Shown here piece after piece: positions 12,436-23,194 of a DNA stretch of 42,574 nt. The notes beneath the pieces were generated by a model. It was not told the origin of the DNA. It worked only from the letters and a program-made list of their open reading frames with translations, and made no database searches. Every line of letters starts with the position of its first letter. Within the stretch, counting starts at the first letter, position 1. The position numbers and the translations under genes were made by a program. The stretch comes from an uncultured Mycoplasmataceae bacterium (GTDB lineage Bacteria > Bacillota_I > Bacilli_A > Mycoplasmatales > Mycoplasmoidaceae): NCBI GenBank assembly GCA_949290735.1, contig CASESV010000004.1, positions 1 through 42,574 on the forward strand. The letters run 5' to 3'.

Positions 12436-12850
12436 AAATTGTTGGGAATAGTTGATATGAAATTACTTCATTATCATTAACAATTTGTTTGTTAATAGAA
12501 ACATGAAAATTATTAATTGATAAGAACTCATCAAATGTTCTTTTAACATCTTGTGCTGCACAATAAATTTCATCTACAATTTTAAGCACTCTCATTGATT
12601 TTAAATCATGAAGAATATAATTAAACATATTATAATAAATTTCAAGTGATCCTGGAGGTAATTTACCTTCTAAAGGAACATCTTTAGTTAATGAAAGATA
12701 TGTTTTATTATACAAATGTTTTGAAATTGGATCTAAATAAGATTTTCAATTTTTAGAAAATTCATCTGAGTTAATAAAATCTAATTCAAAAATTTTATTA
12801 AAAATCTTAATCTTATCAATTAATTCATCTTTCTTCAATAAAGTTTCCAT
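12434..12850 (-). CDS. Hypothetical protein, 138 aa
   Basis: This soluble, helix-rich protein begins METLLKKDELIDKI; the ATG at 12850 is preceded by AAAGG. One TGA (Trp) lies in FSKNWKSYL. It has no signal peptide, membrane segment or motif I recognise; conserved-looking stretches are LPPGSLEIYYN and EIYCAAQDVKRTFDEF. It lies between tRNA-Lys and lysS and ends in its own terminator, so it may be cotranscribed with the tRNA. A link to tRNA or translation is only a guess from position. Confidence 0.75.
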
Positions 12851-12877
12851 AATCCAACCTTTCTAATAGTTTTAATA

Positions 12878-12953
12878 TGGTGCACCATACAGGATTCAAA
12901 CCTGTGACCCATTGATTAAGAGTCAATTGCTCTACCAGCTGAGCTAATGGTGC
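12878..12953 (-). tRNA. tRNA-Lys (anticodon CTT)
   Basis: A full cloverleaf is visible on the minus strand. The 7-bp acceptor GCACCAT/ATGGTGC carries discriminator A and an encoded CCA. The D-arm is GCTC...GAGC, the anticodon stem ATTGA/TCAAT holds loop CTCTTAA (anticodon CTT, codon AAG), and the T-arm ACAGG/CCTGT holds TTTGAAT. The 76 bases include CCA. It lies just upstream of the 138-aa gene and lysS. Confidence 0.97.
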
Positions 12954-12967
12954 ATTATAACTATATA

Positions 12968-12978
12968 ATTTTACCATA
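12968..12978 (-). promoter_or_regulatory. Extended -10 promoter of tRNA-Lys (TATGGTAAAAT)
   Basis: TATGGTAAAAT on the minus strand lies 15 bases upstream of the mature tRNA 5' end, so transcription would start about 8 bases before the tRNA. It shares the TATGGTA core with the promoters at 9512 and 42425. Confidence 0.6.
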
Positions 12979-13035
12979 CTAAAAAAATAATATTATAAAT
13001 TGAATTTTTGAAAATTATGGAGAGGTAATAGAAAA

Positions 13036-13057
13036 TAATAAGGCACTAGCCTTATTA
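13036..13057 (-). terminator. Rho-independent terminator after the 128-aa membrane-protein gene
   Basis: A perfect 9-bp stem (TAATAAGGC / GCCTTATTA, loop ACTA) is followed by TTTTC on the minus strand, 35 bases past the stop codon of the gene at 13092-13478. Confidence 0.85.
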
Positions 13058-13091
13058 TCAAAATAAATCTGTAATTTAATTTTATTGTTGG

Positions 13092-13478
13092 CTACTTGCT
13101 AGAACCTAGAGTTTTTGTTGCCTTGATTCCAAAAATTAATGAGCCAATTGGACCAAGAATTAATAAAGTTAATATACCTCATAATGTTTTATCATTTTTT
13201 AATGATTCATCTTTTCAATCAGTTGCAAGAATTCTAATTGCATTAACTAAAGTCATTATTCCTGATACAAGTGCTGCAATAACTATTAATACTACTCCAA
13301 TTATTAATTGAGCTATATTAAGTGATGCTTCTTGATAATCACCAAAATAAGGATCATAATATTCTGTAACACCAACTGATGTAACAGCAACTACAACCCC
13401 TATAATGATTAATATCACCATTAAAATTGCGACAATAGATGTAATCTTAATACTCTTTGCTTTTTTAGCTAAATCCAT
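13092..13478 (-). CDS. Small polytopic membrane protein under a poly-A promoter
   Basis: This 128-aa protein has three to four hydrophobic helices: IVAILMVILIIIGVVVAVTS, then LIIGVVLIVIAALVSGIMTL, and a C-terminal pair around LTLLILGPIGSLIFGI. A short acidic/Tyr-rich external loop (EYYDPYFGDYQ) lies between the first two. One TGA (Trp) joins the C-terminal third; the stop is TAG 13092-13094. The site AAAGGGA precedes ATG 13478. Its promoter carries 17 consecutive A residues directly upstream of the -10, and a terminator follows, so expression is independent and possibly phase-variable. I do not know the family; similar small membrane proteins with a DPYFG-type loop are common in mycoplasmas. 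Confidence 0.75.
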
Positions 13479-13502
13479 TTTTTACCATTCCCTTTCAATT
13501 TC

Positions 13503-13535
13503 ATTATATCTTTTTTTTTTTTTTTTTGAAAGTAA
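13503..13535 (-). promoter_or_regulatory. Promoter with 17-A homopolymer spacer
   Basis: On the minus strand a consensus -10 TATAAT (13503-13508) is preceded by GA and an uninterrupted run of 17 A (13511-13527). Upstream lies a TTACTTTC-type stretch that could act as the -35. The start codon is 25 bases downstream of the -10. Slippage in the tract would change the -35/-10 spacing, as known for the vlp genes of Mycoplasma hyorhinis. Confidence 0.6.
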
Positions 13536-13612
13536 AGTAAATTAAACATATCCCCTAATATAAGACAAAATATTTTTGTTAAACTATGAATATTTATTTA
13601 ATATTTTTTAGA

Positions 13613-16600
13613 TTAAACTGATTCCTTGTAATTTTCTAATAAATCTTCACCATATAAATCATTTAATCTTCTATCATATGTATAGAATTTAGGTTGATCT
13701 TTATCAGTATTTGAATTTGCTGTAGTTTTATATGATGTGTTTGCAAAATATCAATTCATTGCTGCAATAAAGAAAGCATCAGCACTAGTTCCTAAAAAAT
13801 TATCACTTGCTACTGTTGTTCAATTGATACCAACATCATTATCATCTAATATACTATCACCATTTGTATCAAATAATTTAATAACATCATATTGATTAAA
13901 TTGAGTGAAGACAACTTGAGATAATACTGCTCCAGGTGTATCAACATCACCAAAGTACATTGAACTTGAATTAAATAATGATGAATCTGTTGCTAAAATT
14001 GATCCAACATTTCTTTCAAATAATGTATCAGGAATTTTAGTTTGATTATCTCTAACAATTTTTATTAAATCTTCTCTTGCGTTTGATAATTTATCTTGTC
14101 TAACATCATTAGTATTAATATCAAAAGAATCATTTAGTCATTTTTGAGTTTTAATAACAGCATCTCATGTATAAATACCATTTTCCATTTCTTTAATTAA
14201 ATTCTCTCTAGACCCAATATTGTACATTGAACCTTTATTAGTTGGTTCAGCACTTTCATCATCCGTTCTATTGTAGACATAAAGATCAGATGAAAACATT
14301 TTAGTTAAAGCATCAGATGGAATATCAGTGCTTGTTGATGACTCAAACACCATTCCTTGGAATCCAACATAGTTTTGTGATCCTTTTGTAACTGGAGCAG
14401 TTGTATAGTATGACGTATTATCATTAAAAGTAAAATCAGTTTTAAAATAATCTCCGTCTTTATAATTAGTTAAGACACCATTTAAACCTTGATAAATATA
14501 CCCATGAATATCTGTAGATTGAGCATTATATTTTTTAAGTGAAAATTTTTGATCTGTAGTTAAATCACTATATCCTTTAATCAAATCATTTCTTTCTTCA
14601 TTAACTCATACAAAGGCTGCTTTTTTATTATTATCTGTTTGTTGAATTAAATAATTTTTAAATTTAGTAAATTCATATTGATTAGTTTCAGGATTATAAT
14701 CAAATGCATATTTTAAACCAATAACTTCTTGAATAAAGTCAAGAGCATTTGTGCTATATGGATCTTTCAAAATTGTTTTAATTCAATTTAATCTAGCTAA
14801 TTGATATAATCCATCTATATCTAATGCTTCAGTTCCTTGATATTGAGCTAATTCAGCTGTTGCTAAACTTAACTTTTTAATAGTATCATATGATTTTTGT
14901 AAATAATAGTTAACAAAATCAGTACTATTTTCTTGTGATGTAGGTATAGCAGGAGTAGCTTTCATTTCTGTTAAAGATTGATATGAATTTGTTAATGCAA
15001 AGTTATTGGCATCAAAAACTGATTGAGTTGTTGCTTTAGCATCAGAACTATGTGATCTTGTGCTTTCAATTTCTTGATAATTTATTTCAGCTAAACTTCT
15101 TTGAAGTTGAACTATACTTTTAACTGTTTCTAGATTACCAGTTACTCAATTATTTAATGTTTGATTTAATATTTCATAATCATCAGCATAATACATTGAT
15201 GATGTTGGGTTTTGTGAACCAACTAAAACATATTGGTTATATTTAGCAGAAGAATATGTAAGTTTTTTTAAAATTAAGTTTGATGCAAAATTAGTTGTAT
15301 ATAAAGTATTAACACTTTCTGACACAGCATCTAATTTCTCTTTTAATCCTGAATTTGTAAATTTAGTTGATCCATCTAAATTTTCAAATAATGATAATGA
15401 ATTATACATCCCATATGTTTCATCTACATATGCTTCATTTTTTCAAGTAACAGATGAGCTGTTTTTTGTATCATCCCTTTTATATGGTTGCATCGCCCCA
15501 ATTCCATTTGAAACAACAGAATTACCATAATTTTTATTAACTAAAGTATTAGTGTTTTGGAGTTCAAGAATTTTAGTTTTAACGGTTGATGAATGATCTA
15601 TTTGATTTTTATAATCTACATAGGCAATGAATTTATTAATGTAATCATTATAAATACTTGTACTTAATGACAATGTAGTTGGAATAGAAGTGAAATTGCT
15701 ACTAAAAATATATTCTTCAGGTTTTGGTTTATTTTGTTCATTAGCACTTTCAGCATTACATATATATTTAAAAAGTAATTTATCTCTATTATTTGTATAA
15801 TAATTTTTAATTTCAGTTTCTAAGTCTAATGATGTAAATCCATTGTTTAAATAATTAGAATCATTCATTCCAGCTTTAACAAGGATGTATCTTCATAATA
15901 ACGTGTTTGCAATTTCGTTAATTTTACCTTCATAACTACTAGCTGCTTTTATTTTTTCATAACGATCTATACCAATAATATGAACCCCAGATTCATTTCT
16001 AGTAAGAATAAAAGGGGTATTTTGAATATTAACTGTGTCAGTAACAGCTTTTACACCATTATAAAAACCTTTAAAATTAAATTGAGCATCATCATTAATT
16101 CCAGCTTGGATAGCTGCAGGAAGTGTTACATATCCTGTAGTTGCAGAAGTACTCATAAAATTTGACATAATTTCAGTTCCAGATAAACCGTTTAGCCCTG
16201 TTTTTAATGCTGTTGCAACTGGAACATTACTATCACTAATTCCTAATAATTCATTAAATTTGTATGTTGCTCCTGCTGCATATTGTGTATATGATGTGTT
16301 GAAAACTGAATTAGACCCACCTGATAATTTAATAAAATACAATGTAGCAGAATCATCAGTATATTTAACTGGAATATTTATTCCTCCAGTATTACCTAAA
16401 ATAAATTCATTTTTATAATTATTATTAAATGACTTAGCAAATGAGTTATACTTATCTGTTGCATTAATAGTAACATTACCATCAGGTGAAGATGTTATAG
16501 ACGATTTAACAGGAAATGCTTGTCAATCATATGATGCAGTAATGGATACACCACTTGAACTACCTGAATCACCACTATCAGAAGAACCATCGCTTGATGA

Positions 16601-17581
16601 ATCTCCTGAAGAATCACTTGAAGACGAATCATCTCTAGTTTGGATTGAACGTGTAGATAAATTAGAATATGTACCACTATAGATTTGATTTATTTTTTCA
16701 GTATTAAAAAATGAGTAACCATTATATGAGACAGTTGATGGATCAACATGTTTTCATAATGTCATTGAGGTAATTAATGGTAATTCAGCTTTAACTCATT
16801 CCATAAAAACAAATTCTTGAAATTTAGCTTTAGCTAAAGATGTAGCATCTAATTCTATTTGTGTTTTTGATGGCTGAAAAACTATATTATTTCTTGTTCC
16901 ATCTCCATCTTTACCATTAACTAATTGCTCAGATATAAGATATTCTTGAATAGATGGTGTTAATGTAGAGAAAGATGTAATAACATCTGAGCCATCTTTT
17001 CTCATAGCATTAATATAGTAATTTGAAAACATAAAATCATCAAATGCAGTATTAACATTTGCAATCAATTTATTTCGTTTTCAATCTGATTCATTCCCAC
17101 CTACAGGATCCAAAACTTGTAATTGGAAATAATACTCTCAATTACTACCGTATTGTTTTTTATAGTTTGAAACTTCTGTATCTCATTGCTCATTAATGCT
17201 ATCAATTCACTCATCATATCTTTCTTCATAAGCTGCAGAATTTTTATAATTTTTTCAAAATTCAATAATGTAATTGCTAACAAGTCCAGAAATAACTTTG
17301 TTAAATCCCGTTTCAGAATTTAATGCTTTTTTTGAAAAATCTTCAATACTTTGCATTTTTTGAGAATACGGTAAATCAGCTAAATCTGTTAATTCTTGAT
17401 TAAGTTCATATTTTTGAAAATTACCATTTCCTTCACTTGGTTTTACTTGTTTAGTAACCAAACTATCAAGTGATTGTCTAGATAATAATGGAGGAATAAA
17501 AACACCAAGTAGTGCCCCTGCAACTGTTGCTAGCACTACACCTGTTACTACTCCTAAAGCAATTTTTCTTGACTTTTTCAT
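13613..17581 (-). CDS. Large membrane-anchored surface protein, 1322 aa
   Basis: One frame joined by many TGA (Trp) codons runs from ATG 17581 to TAA 13613-13615. ATG 17581 is chosen over TTG 17587 because AAGG lies 8 bases upstream. The N-terminus MKKSRKIALGVVTGVVLATV is a signal anchor without a lipobox Cys, so the rest should face outward. A Ser/Asp/Gly-rich linker occupies about 317-345. Residues 1238-1249 (DTNGDSILDDND) match an EF-hand-like Ca2+ loop. The middle part is helical, and LTRNESGVHIIGIDRYE faintly recalls the end of parvulin-type foldase domains, which is too weak to name it. It is transcribed alone, divergently from sufC. Possible roles are adhesin, surface chaperone or nuclease-type protein; none is shown by the sequence. 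Confidence 0.85.
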
Positions 17582-17587
17582 TATCAA

Positions 17588-17667
17588 ACCTTAATATATT
17601 AATCTATAATTATATTAATTATATCATTTTTAGAAAGATTTAAAAAAAAAGTGGGTCTTTGTTATTT
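17588..17667. promoter_or_regulatory. Bidirectional promoter region between surface protein and sufC
   Basis: This 80-base gap holds TATAAT on the plus strand (17605-17610) and on the minus strand (17609-17614 and 17618-17623). The divergent promoters therefore overlap. No operator-like dyad stands out, and a run of 9 A precedes sufC (17642-17650). Confidence 0.45.
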
Positions 17668-18459
17668 ATGTTAAAAATATCTAATTTATTAGTAAAAAGT
17701 AGTAATAATATCATACTCAATGATATCAATTTAGATATTAATGAAGGTGATGTGGTTTGTATATTAGGACAAAATGGTCAAGGAAAATCTACATTACTTA
17801 AATCTTTAATGGGATTTAGTAATTTATTTGAGATAACAGGATCAATTCAAATTAATGGACAAGAAATAATAAATAAATCAATTGATTATCGTTCAAATAT
17901 CGGATTATTTCTTTCATATCAAGACCCAATTGAGATCTCTGGAATTAAAATGATTGATTATTATAGAACCATATTCCAAAAAAAATATAATACTAATAAT
18001 ATTCTAAAAATGTATAGTATTTTCGAAAATATTCTTAAAGTAGTAGAACTTAATCAAGATTTTTTATCAAGATCTATTAATGATGGTTTTAGTGGTGGAG
18101 AAAAAAAGAAAAATGAAATTGCACAAATGTTATTATTAAACCCTAATATTATCATGCTTGATGAGATTGATAGTGGATTAGATTTTGATACAACTAATTT
18201 AATTATTAATATTTTAAAACATGAAATAAACAAGAAAAAAACTATTATCTTTATTTCTCATAATTTATCAACAATTAAAGAATTAAATCCAAATAAAGTT
18301 GTTTTATTGGCTAACAAAAAGATTGTTGCTCTAGGAGATATTAATCTTGCAATAAAGGTATTTCAAAAAGGATACAAGAAAACTCTTTTGGAATATGGTG
18401 TAAAAGAAGAAGCTAAAGTTGTCAACGAATGTATCGGAGGACATTTTAATGCAAAATAA
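17668..18459 (+). CDS. sufC: Fe-S cluster assembly ATPase SufC
   Basis: SufC is the ABC-type ATPase of the SufBCD scaffold that builds iron-sulfur clusters in the cytosol. The 263-aa protein has Walker A GQNGQGKST (34-42), signature FSGGEKKKNE and Walker B IIMLDEIDSGLD; the ending EIDSGLD is a SufC hallmark. The H-loop is ISH. ATG 17668 is preferred to an in-frame TTG at 17659. The C-terminus overlaps the sufD start, and a strong GGAGG for sufD lies inside this gene. It is the first gene of sufC-D-S-U-B. Confidence 0.95.
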   Translation: MLKISNLLVKSSNNIILNDINLDINEGDVVCILGQNGQGKSTLLKSLMGFSNLFEITGSIQINGQEIINKSIDYRSNIGLFLSYQDPIEISGIKMIDYYRTIFQKKYNTNNILKMYSIFENILKVVELNQDFLSRSINDGFSGGEKKKNEIAQMLLLNPNIIMLDEIDSGLDFDTTNLIINILKHEINKKKTIIFISHNLSTIKELNPNKVVLLANKKIVALGDINLAIKVFQKGYKKTLLEYGVKEEAKVVNECIGGHFNAK

Positions 18460-19033
18460 TTTCTATGAAGTTAATGGTGATACAAATATTGATATTAATA
18501 ATAATCAAAATCTTAACATAATTTTTTTTGTTAATGATACAACAAAAAATACTATCAATATTAATTTACAAAATAATGTTAATTTAAATAGTTTTATTAC
18601 AATAATTAATAATAAAATGCAAAAATCTATTGATATAAATGTTAATTGTTTAGGTTCTAACATAGTAGCTAATGTTAGAGCAACATCATTAAATTTGAAT
18701 GAAAGTTCTACACAATTAAATATTAATGGCATCGCTAATAAATCTATTAATTCAGAAATAAATATTTTTATTGATGGAATAATTGATAGTGATGATGCTA
18801 AGTTTATTGGTTGTCCTAAATTTATTTTAAATACAAATGAAGTTAAAGCAACTCATGGTTTAGTTATCGGTAAAGTTAATGAAAATGAAATGAATTATTT
18901 AATGTGTCATGGGTTGAATCAATTTGAATCAAAATTAATGATTATTTCAAATAAAATATTTAATTGTTTAAATAATTTAGATGAATACAAAAAAAATTAT
19001 TACAAGCAAAAAATAATAGATATGTGAGGTTAA
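18449..19033 (+). CDS. Short SufD-like Fe-S scaffold subunit
   Basis: SufD normally pairs with SufB in the SufBC2D scaffold. This protein has only 194 residues against about 420 in typical SufD. It keeps the repetitive beta-helix pattern (Asn-rich strands) and the C-terminal segment: EVKATHGLVIGKVNENEMNY followed by LMCHGLNQ corresponds to the SufB/SufD ATHG...G.....LFYLMSRG motif that contacts SufC. The N-terminal helical domain and half of the beta-helix are absent. The upstream boundary is firm: ATG 18449 follows CGGAGG and overlaps sufC. A TGA (Trp) lies two codons before the stop. It could be a minimal SufD, or a partner that lets SufB act largely as a homodimer. Confidence 0.75.
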
Positions 19034-19034
19034 T

Positions 19035-20243
19035 ATGTTGAATATAAAAAAAGATTTTAAATGATTTAAACAAAATCCTGATATTGTTTATGCTGATTCT
19101 GGAGCTACAACATTAAAACCTGATATAGTAATTGACTATGTCAACAAATATTTAATTGAACAATCAACTAATCCACATAATAATGATTCTATTTTTAGTT
19201 ATAAAGCGCATAAAGTTATTGATGATTGTAGAAAATTAAATGCTCAATTTATTAATGCAGATGTGCAAGAAATTATTTTTACAAGTGGTGCAACTGAATC
19301 ATTAAATTTATTTGCTATAGGTTTGGAAGATTTTGTAAAAGAAGGTGATGAAATATTATTAACTCATTATGAACATGCATCTAATTTATTACCTTGATTT
19401 AATTTAGCTGAAAAAAAGAAATTAAAAATTAACTATGTTGAAGCTAATGAATACGGTTTAACAGCTAAAGATTTTGAAAAGAAATTAACTAAAAAAACTA
19501 AAATAGTAAGTTTTACAGGAATGTCTAATGTGCTAGGAAACACACTTCCAATTGAATCTATTGTTGATACTATTAAATCGTATAATAAAGATATATTTAT
19601 TTGTGTTGATGCTGCACAATACATTGCTCATAAACAAGTTGATGTGAAAAAATGAGGAATTGATTTTCTAGCTTATAGTGGTCATAAAATGTTTTCATCT
19701 CCAGGTATTGGGGTTGCTTTCATGAAGACAAAATGAATGAATCAATTTAAACCTCTTAAATATGGTGGGGGAATGAGTGGAGAAATTCATTTAGATAAAT
19801 TTACATTTATGAATAAGTATGAAAAATTTGAAGGTGGAACTCCAAACGTTAGTGGAATATATAGTTTGTATGGGGCATTACAATACTTCATGAATATAGG
19901 ATATGAAAAAATTGAACAGCACGAAAAAGAAATCTATGAATTGTTAAAAAAAGAATTATCTTCAGTTAAAGATTTAGTAGTTCATAATTGAAAATCTGAA
20001 TCATCTGTTTTAGCATTTAATTTTAAGGGTATACATAGCCAAGATCTTGCAAATTATTTAGGTAAAAAAAATATTATTGTAAGATCAGGATTAAGTTGTG
20101 CAAAATTATTAAATCATGTTTTATGCCAACCAGCTGTTGTTAGAGCTAGTTTCTATTTGTATAATGATAAATCTGATATATTAAAATTTATAGAAGAGAT
20201 AAAAAAATTAAATAAGGAGGATATATTAAATGAGCTTTTATAA
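19035..20243 (+). CDS. sufS: Cysteine desulfurase SufS
   Basis: SufS is a PLP enzyme that takes sulfur from cysteine and hands it to SufU. The 402-aa protein shows SGATESLNLFA near the PLP-phosphate site, a His in HYEHASN, Asp/Gln in VDAAQ, the Schiff-base lysine in SGHKMF (K218) and the catalytic cysteine in RSGLSCAK (C355). This matches group II desulfurases. ATG 19035 follows GAGG, one base after the sufD stop, and the gene overlaps sufU by 14 bases. Its last codons carry the sufU ribosome-binding site (AAGGAGG). TGA codons are read as Trp at several places. Confidence 0.96.
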
Positions 20244-20667
20244 TGATAAAGATATATTAAGACAAATTATTGTTTCTCATTATGATAATCCTATTCACAA
20301 AATAAGTGAAGATACCAAACTTGATGGTTATATTAAGTTTCATAATAAATCAGCATCATGTATTGATGATTTTACAGTTTATATAAAATTAAATAATGAT
20401 CTTATTACAGATGCAAAGTTTAGTGGCATTGGATGTGCTATTTCAACAGCTTCTACTGATATTTTTTGTGATTTATTAATTAATAAAAATATAAATGATG
20501 TAGATAATATTTTTAATAACTATAAAGCAATGATAAATAATGAACAATATGATGAAAGTTTACTGGGTGAATTAATTGCATTCAGTGAAATATATAAACA
20601 ACCAAATAGAATAAAATGCTCATTAATAGGATGTGATGCTTTTATAAATGTTTTTAAAGGAAAATAA
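20230..20667 (+). CDS. sufU: Sulfur-transfer/scaffold protein SufU
   Basis: This 145-aa SufU receives sulfur from SufS through a Zn-bound cysteine site. Expected ligands are present: C44 and D46 in SCID, C69 in GIGCAISTAS, and C130 in RIKCSLIG. The GCAISTAST stretch is typical of the family. The strong AAGGAGG sits 9 bases upstream of ATG 20230, inside sufS. sufB begins one base after its stop, so the last three genes are coupled. Confidence 0.95.
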   Translation: MSFYNDKDILRQIIVSHYDNPIHKISEDTKLDGYIKFHNKSASCIDDFTVYIKLNNDLITDAKFSGIGCAISTASTDIFCDLLINKNINDVDNIFNNYKAMINNEQYDESLLGELIAFSEIYKQPNRIKCSLIGCDAFINVFKGK

Positions 20668-20668
20668 C

Positions 20669-21997
20669 ATGATAAATAATGAATTTGAAAAAGGATTAGA
20701 TAAGCAAGTTATAGAAAAAATATCATCACATAAAAATGAAATGAATGATATGTTAAATATTAGATTAAAAGCATATGAATCATTTTTAGAGCAAAAAAAT
20801 CCAAAATGAAGTAATGATCTTAATGAAATAGATTTTAATGAATTCATATACTATTCAGATTTATTGGGAAAAAAATCTAAATCATGAGATGATATTCCAC
20901 AAAAAATAAAAGATACATTTAATAAACTTGGTATCATAGAAGCTGAAGCAAAATTCCTAAACGGAATATCAACACAATTAGATTCTGAAGTTATATATCA
21001 TAAACATAAAAAAGAATTAGATGATTTAGGAGTTATCTATTGTGATACTGACACAGCTTATAAACAACATCATGAATTATTTATGAAGTATTTCAATAAA
21101 TTAGTTCCTTATACTGATAATAAATATGCTGCACTAAACACCAGTGTTTGAAGTGGTGGAACTTTTATTTATGTACCACCAAATACAAAAATAGAAAAAC
21201 CTTTACAATCATATTTTAGAATCAATTCTCAATCATTAGGGCAATTTGAAAGAACATTAATTATTGTTGATAAAAATTCTAGCTTACATTATATTGAGGG
21301 ATGTACTGCTCCCATTTATTCAAGTAATAATTTACACGCTGCTGTAGTTGAAATATATGTGGAAGAAAATGCTCAAATGAAATATACAACAATACAAAAT
21401 TGATCAGATAATGTTTTAAATTACGTTACAAAAAGAGCAATTGTTAAAGACAATGCAACTATGACATGAGTTGATGGAAATATTGGATCAAAACACAATA
21501 TAAAATTCCCATCATGTATTCTTGCTGGAGAAAATGCATGTGGTAATTGTATTTCTGTTGCTATCGCAAATCAAAATGTTATTCAGGATACTGGTGCCAA
21601 AATGATTCATTTAAATAAAAATACTAAATCTAATATCATTAGTAAATCTATTGGATATAAAAATTCAAAATCTATTTTTAGAGGTTATGTTGACATTAGA
21701 AAAAATGCATCAAATTCTAAAGCAAAAATTCAATGTGACACTTTGTTGTTAGATAATGAATTAATATCTGAAACTATTCCATATGAAAAAAATGAAAATA
21801 ATAATTCAATTATAGAACATGAAGCTAGTATAAGTAAAATATCTGATATGCAATTAAATTATTTAATGTCAAGAGGCATTAGTGAAGCAGATGCCAAACA
21901 TTTAATTGTCTTAGGTTTTATTGATGAATTTGCAAAAGAACTTCCAATGGAGTATGCTGTTGAATTAAATAGATTAATAAAATTAGAAATTAATTAA
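20669..21997 (+). CDS. sufB: Fe-S cluster scaffold protein SufB
   Basis: SufB is the main scaffold on which Fe-S clusters are assembled. The 442-aa protein is near the usual 465-470. Recognisable parts are [24 protein letters not shown] with a conserved Cys, the beta-helix core, [11 protein letters not shown] and the C-terminal [17 protein letters not shown] that interacts with SufC. Several TGA (Trp) codons lie in the first half. It is the last gene of the suf operon, and its end overlaps the convergent gene at 21990 by 8 bases with no obvious terminator between. Confidence 0.95.
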
Positions 21998-23180
21998 TTG
22001 TATTAATGTTTCTAAATCTATAATTATTTTTATTTATTAAATTTACTAAACCAATATATATAAACATAACAAAGATAAATAACAATCCAAATCCTATTAT
22101 GGCAAAAACATATAATGGGTTACCATTTTTTACTAATTCATTATTATCTCATATGTATCCATATGGATTTAAATTTGTAAAAGCTCCATATACTGACTCT
22201 CTTACTAAAAAAGGAATAGAATAAGCATATGACATATATCATAGTGGATATAACAACACAATTCCTGAACGTTTTCAATAATTCCCTCTTTGTAAAGTTA
22301 AACTTATACCAGAGCTATTTAGTACAAAAGAAATAAATAAAATAGGAGTAAAAGCATGAAGTCATATACCTTCAACTATAGATAATGCAGAAGCTTCACC
22401 TGATACTCATGAACCAGCAGATGTTGGGAATAATACACATCAATAAATTAAAGCTACTACAGTTATATATGAACACATATTAATGGCTAATCTGTTAGAA
22501 AAATATAATTTTTTATTTTGAAAGAAAACAAATCCAATCAAAAATAAGAAACAAGCCATGTTAGTTAAATTAGTAAAATACACACTTATGTTGTATGAGA
22601 ATGTATTGTTTATTGTTTTGAAATTTCCATCTAAATCAGGAATTAAGATAAATACAAATCCAATAAAGAAAAATAAAAATGTAGCTGAATAAAGTATTGT
22701 GTTTATAGCTATTTTATTGAATCTTATGTCACCTTTGATGCAAGAATATAAATTATAAAATGAAACTTGAATGATGTTTGATTCATGAAATTTATGGTTG
22801 TGGATAAATCTTTCAAACAATCTAAAATGATGTGATTGCTTAATAAATTTATATAAAAATAATCAATTAAAAATACCTAGTGATAATAAGAACCAGTTGT
22901 TAAGACCTGATCTTATGGTTGCATATATATTATAAATAGCTAAAACTAATATTATTGATGTAAACAATAACATTCATAATCTTATAACTTCATCCCCTAC
23001 TGATAAGCTTGAATTGATTTGATTAATCCCTCAACCAGCTTCTAAAAAAGTTTTGTGTGTAAATCCAACTAAAAAACATCATATGAATAAACAAAAAGGC
23101 ATTAGTATATTTGTAATAATAAATTTTGAATTTCATGCATGTTCTTTATTAGATTTTGATAAATCATAAAAATAAAACAT
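21990..23180 (-). CDS. Polytopic membrane protein (possibly DUF1600-like)
   Basis: This 396-aa protein has about eight hydrophobic segments and many Trp residues encoded by TGA. It begins MFYFYDLSKSNKEH with a short cytosolic N-terminus. Motifs include LFPTSAGSWVSGEAS and LHAFTPILFI; the second contains a membrane His. Architecture and mycoplasma-only context fit the DUF1600 type of membrane protein, but that assignment is tentative and the function is unknown. It starts 14 bases after the rbgA stop, so it belongs to the ffh-rbgA transcription unit. A role in membrane biogenesis alongside Ffh would be a guess. Confidence 0.75.
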
Positions 23181-23194
23181 AATTAAATTATATA

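Noticed and set aside
17642-17650. A9 run before sufC as a second slippage site
   Set aside because: Short, and not placed between recognisable -35 and -10 elements.
22799-22807. TGTGGATAA, a perfect DnaA box on the minus strand
   Set aside because: It is a single copy inside the coding region of the 396-aa membrane protein (Ile-His-Asn codons), with no cluster around it.
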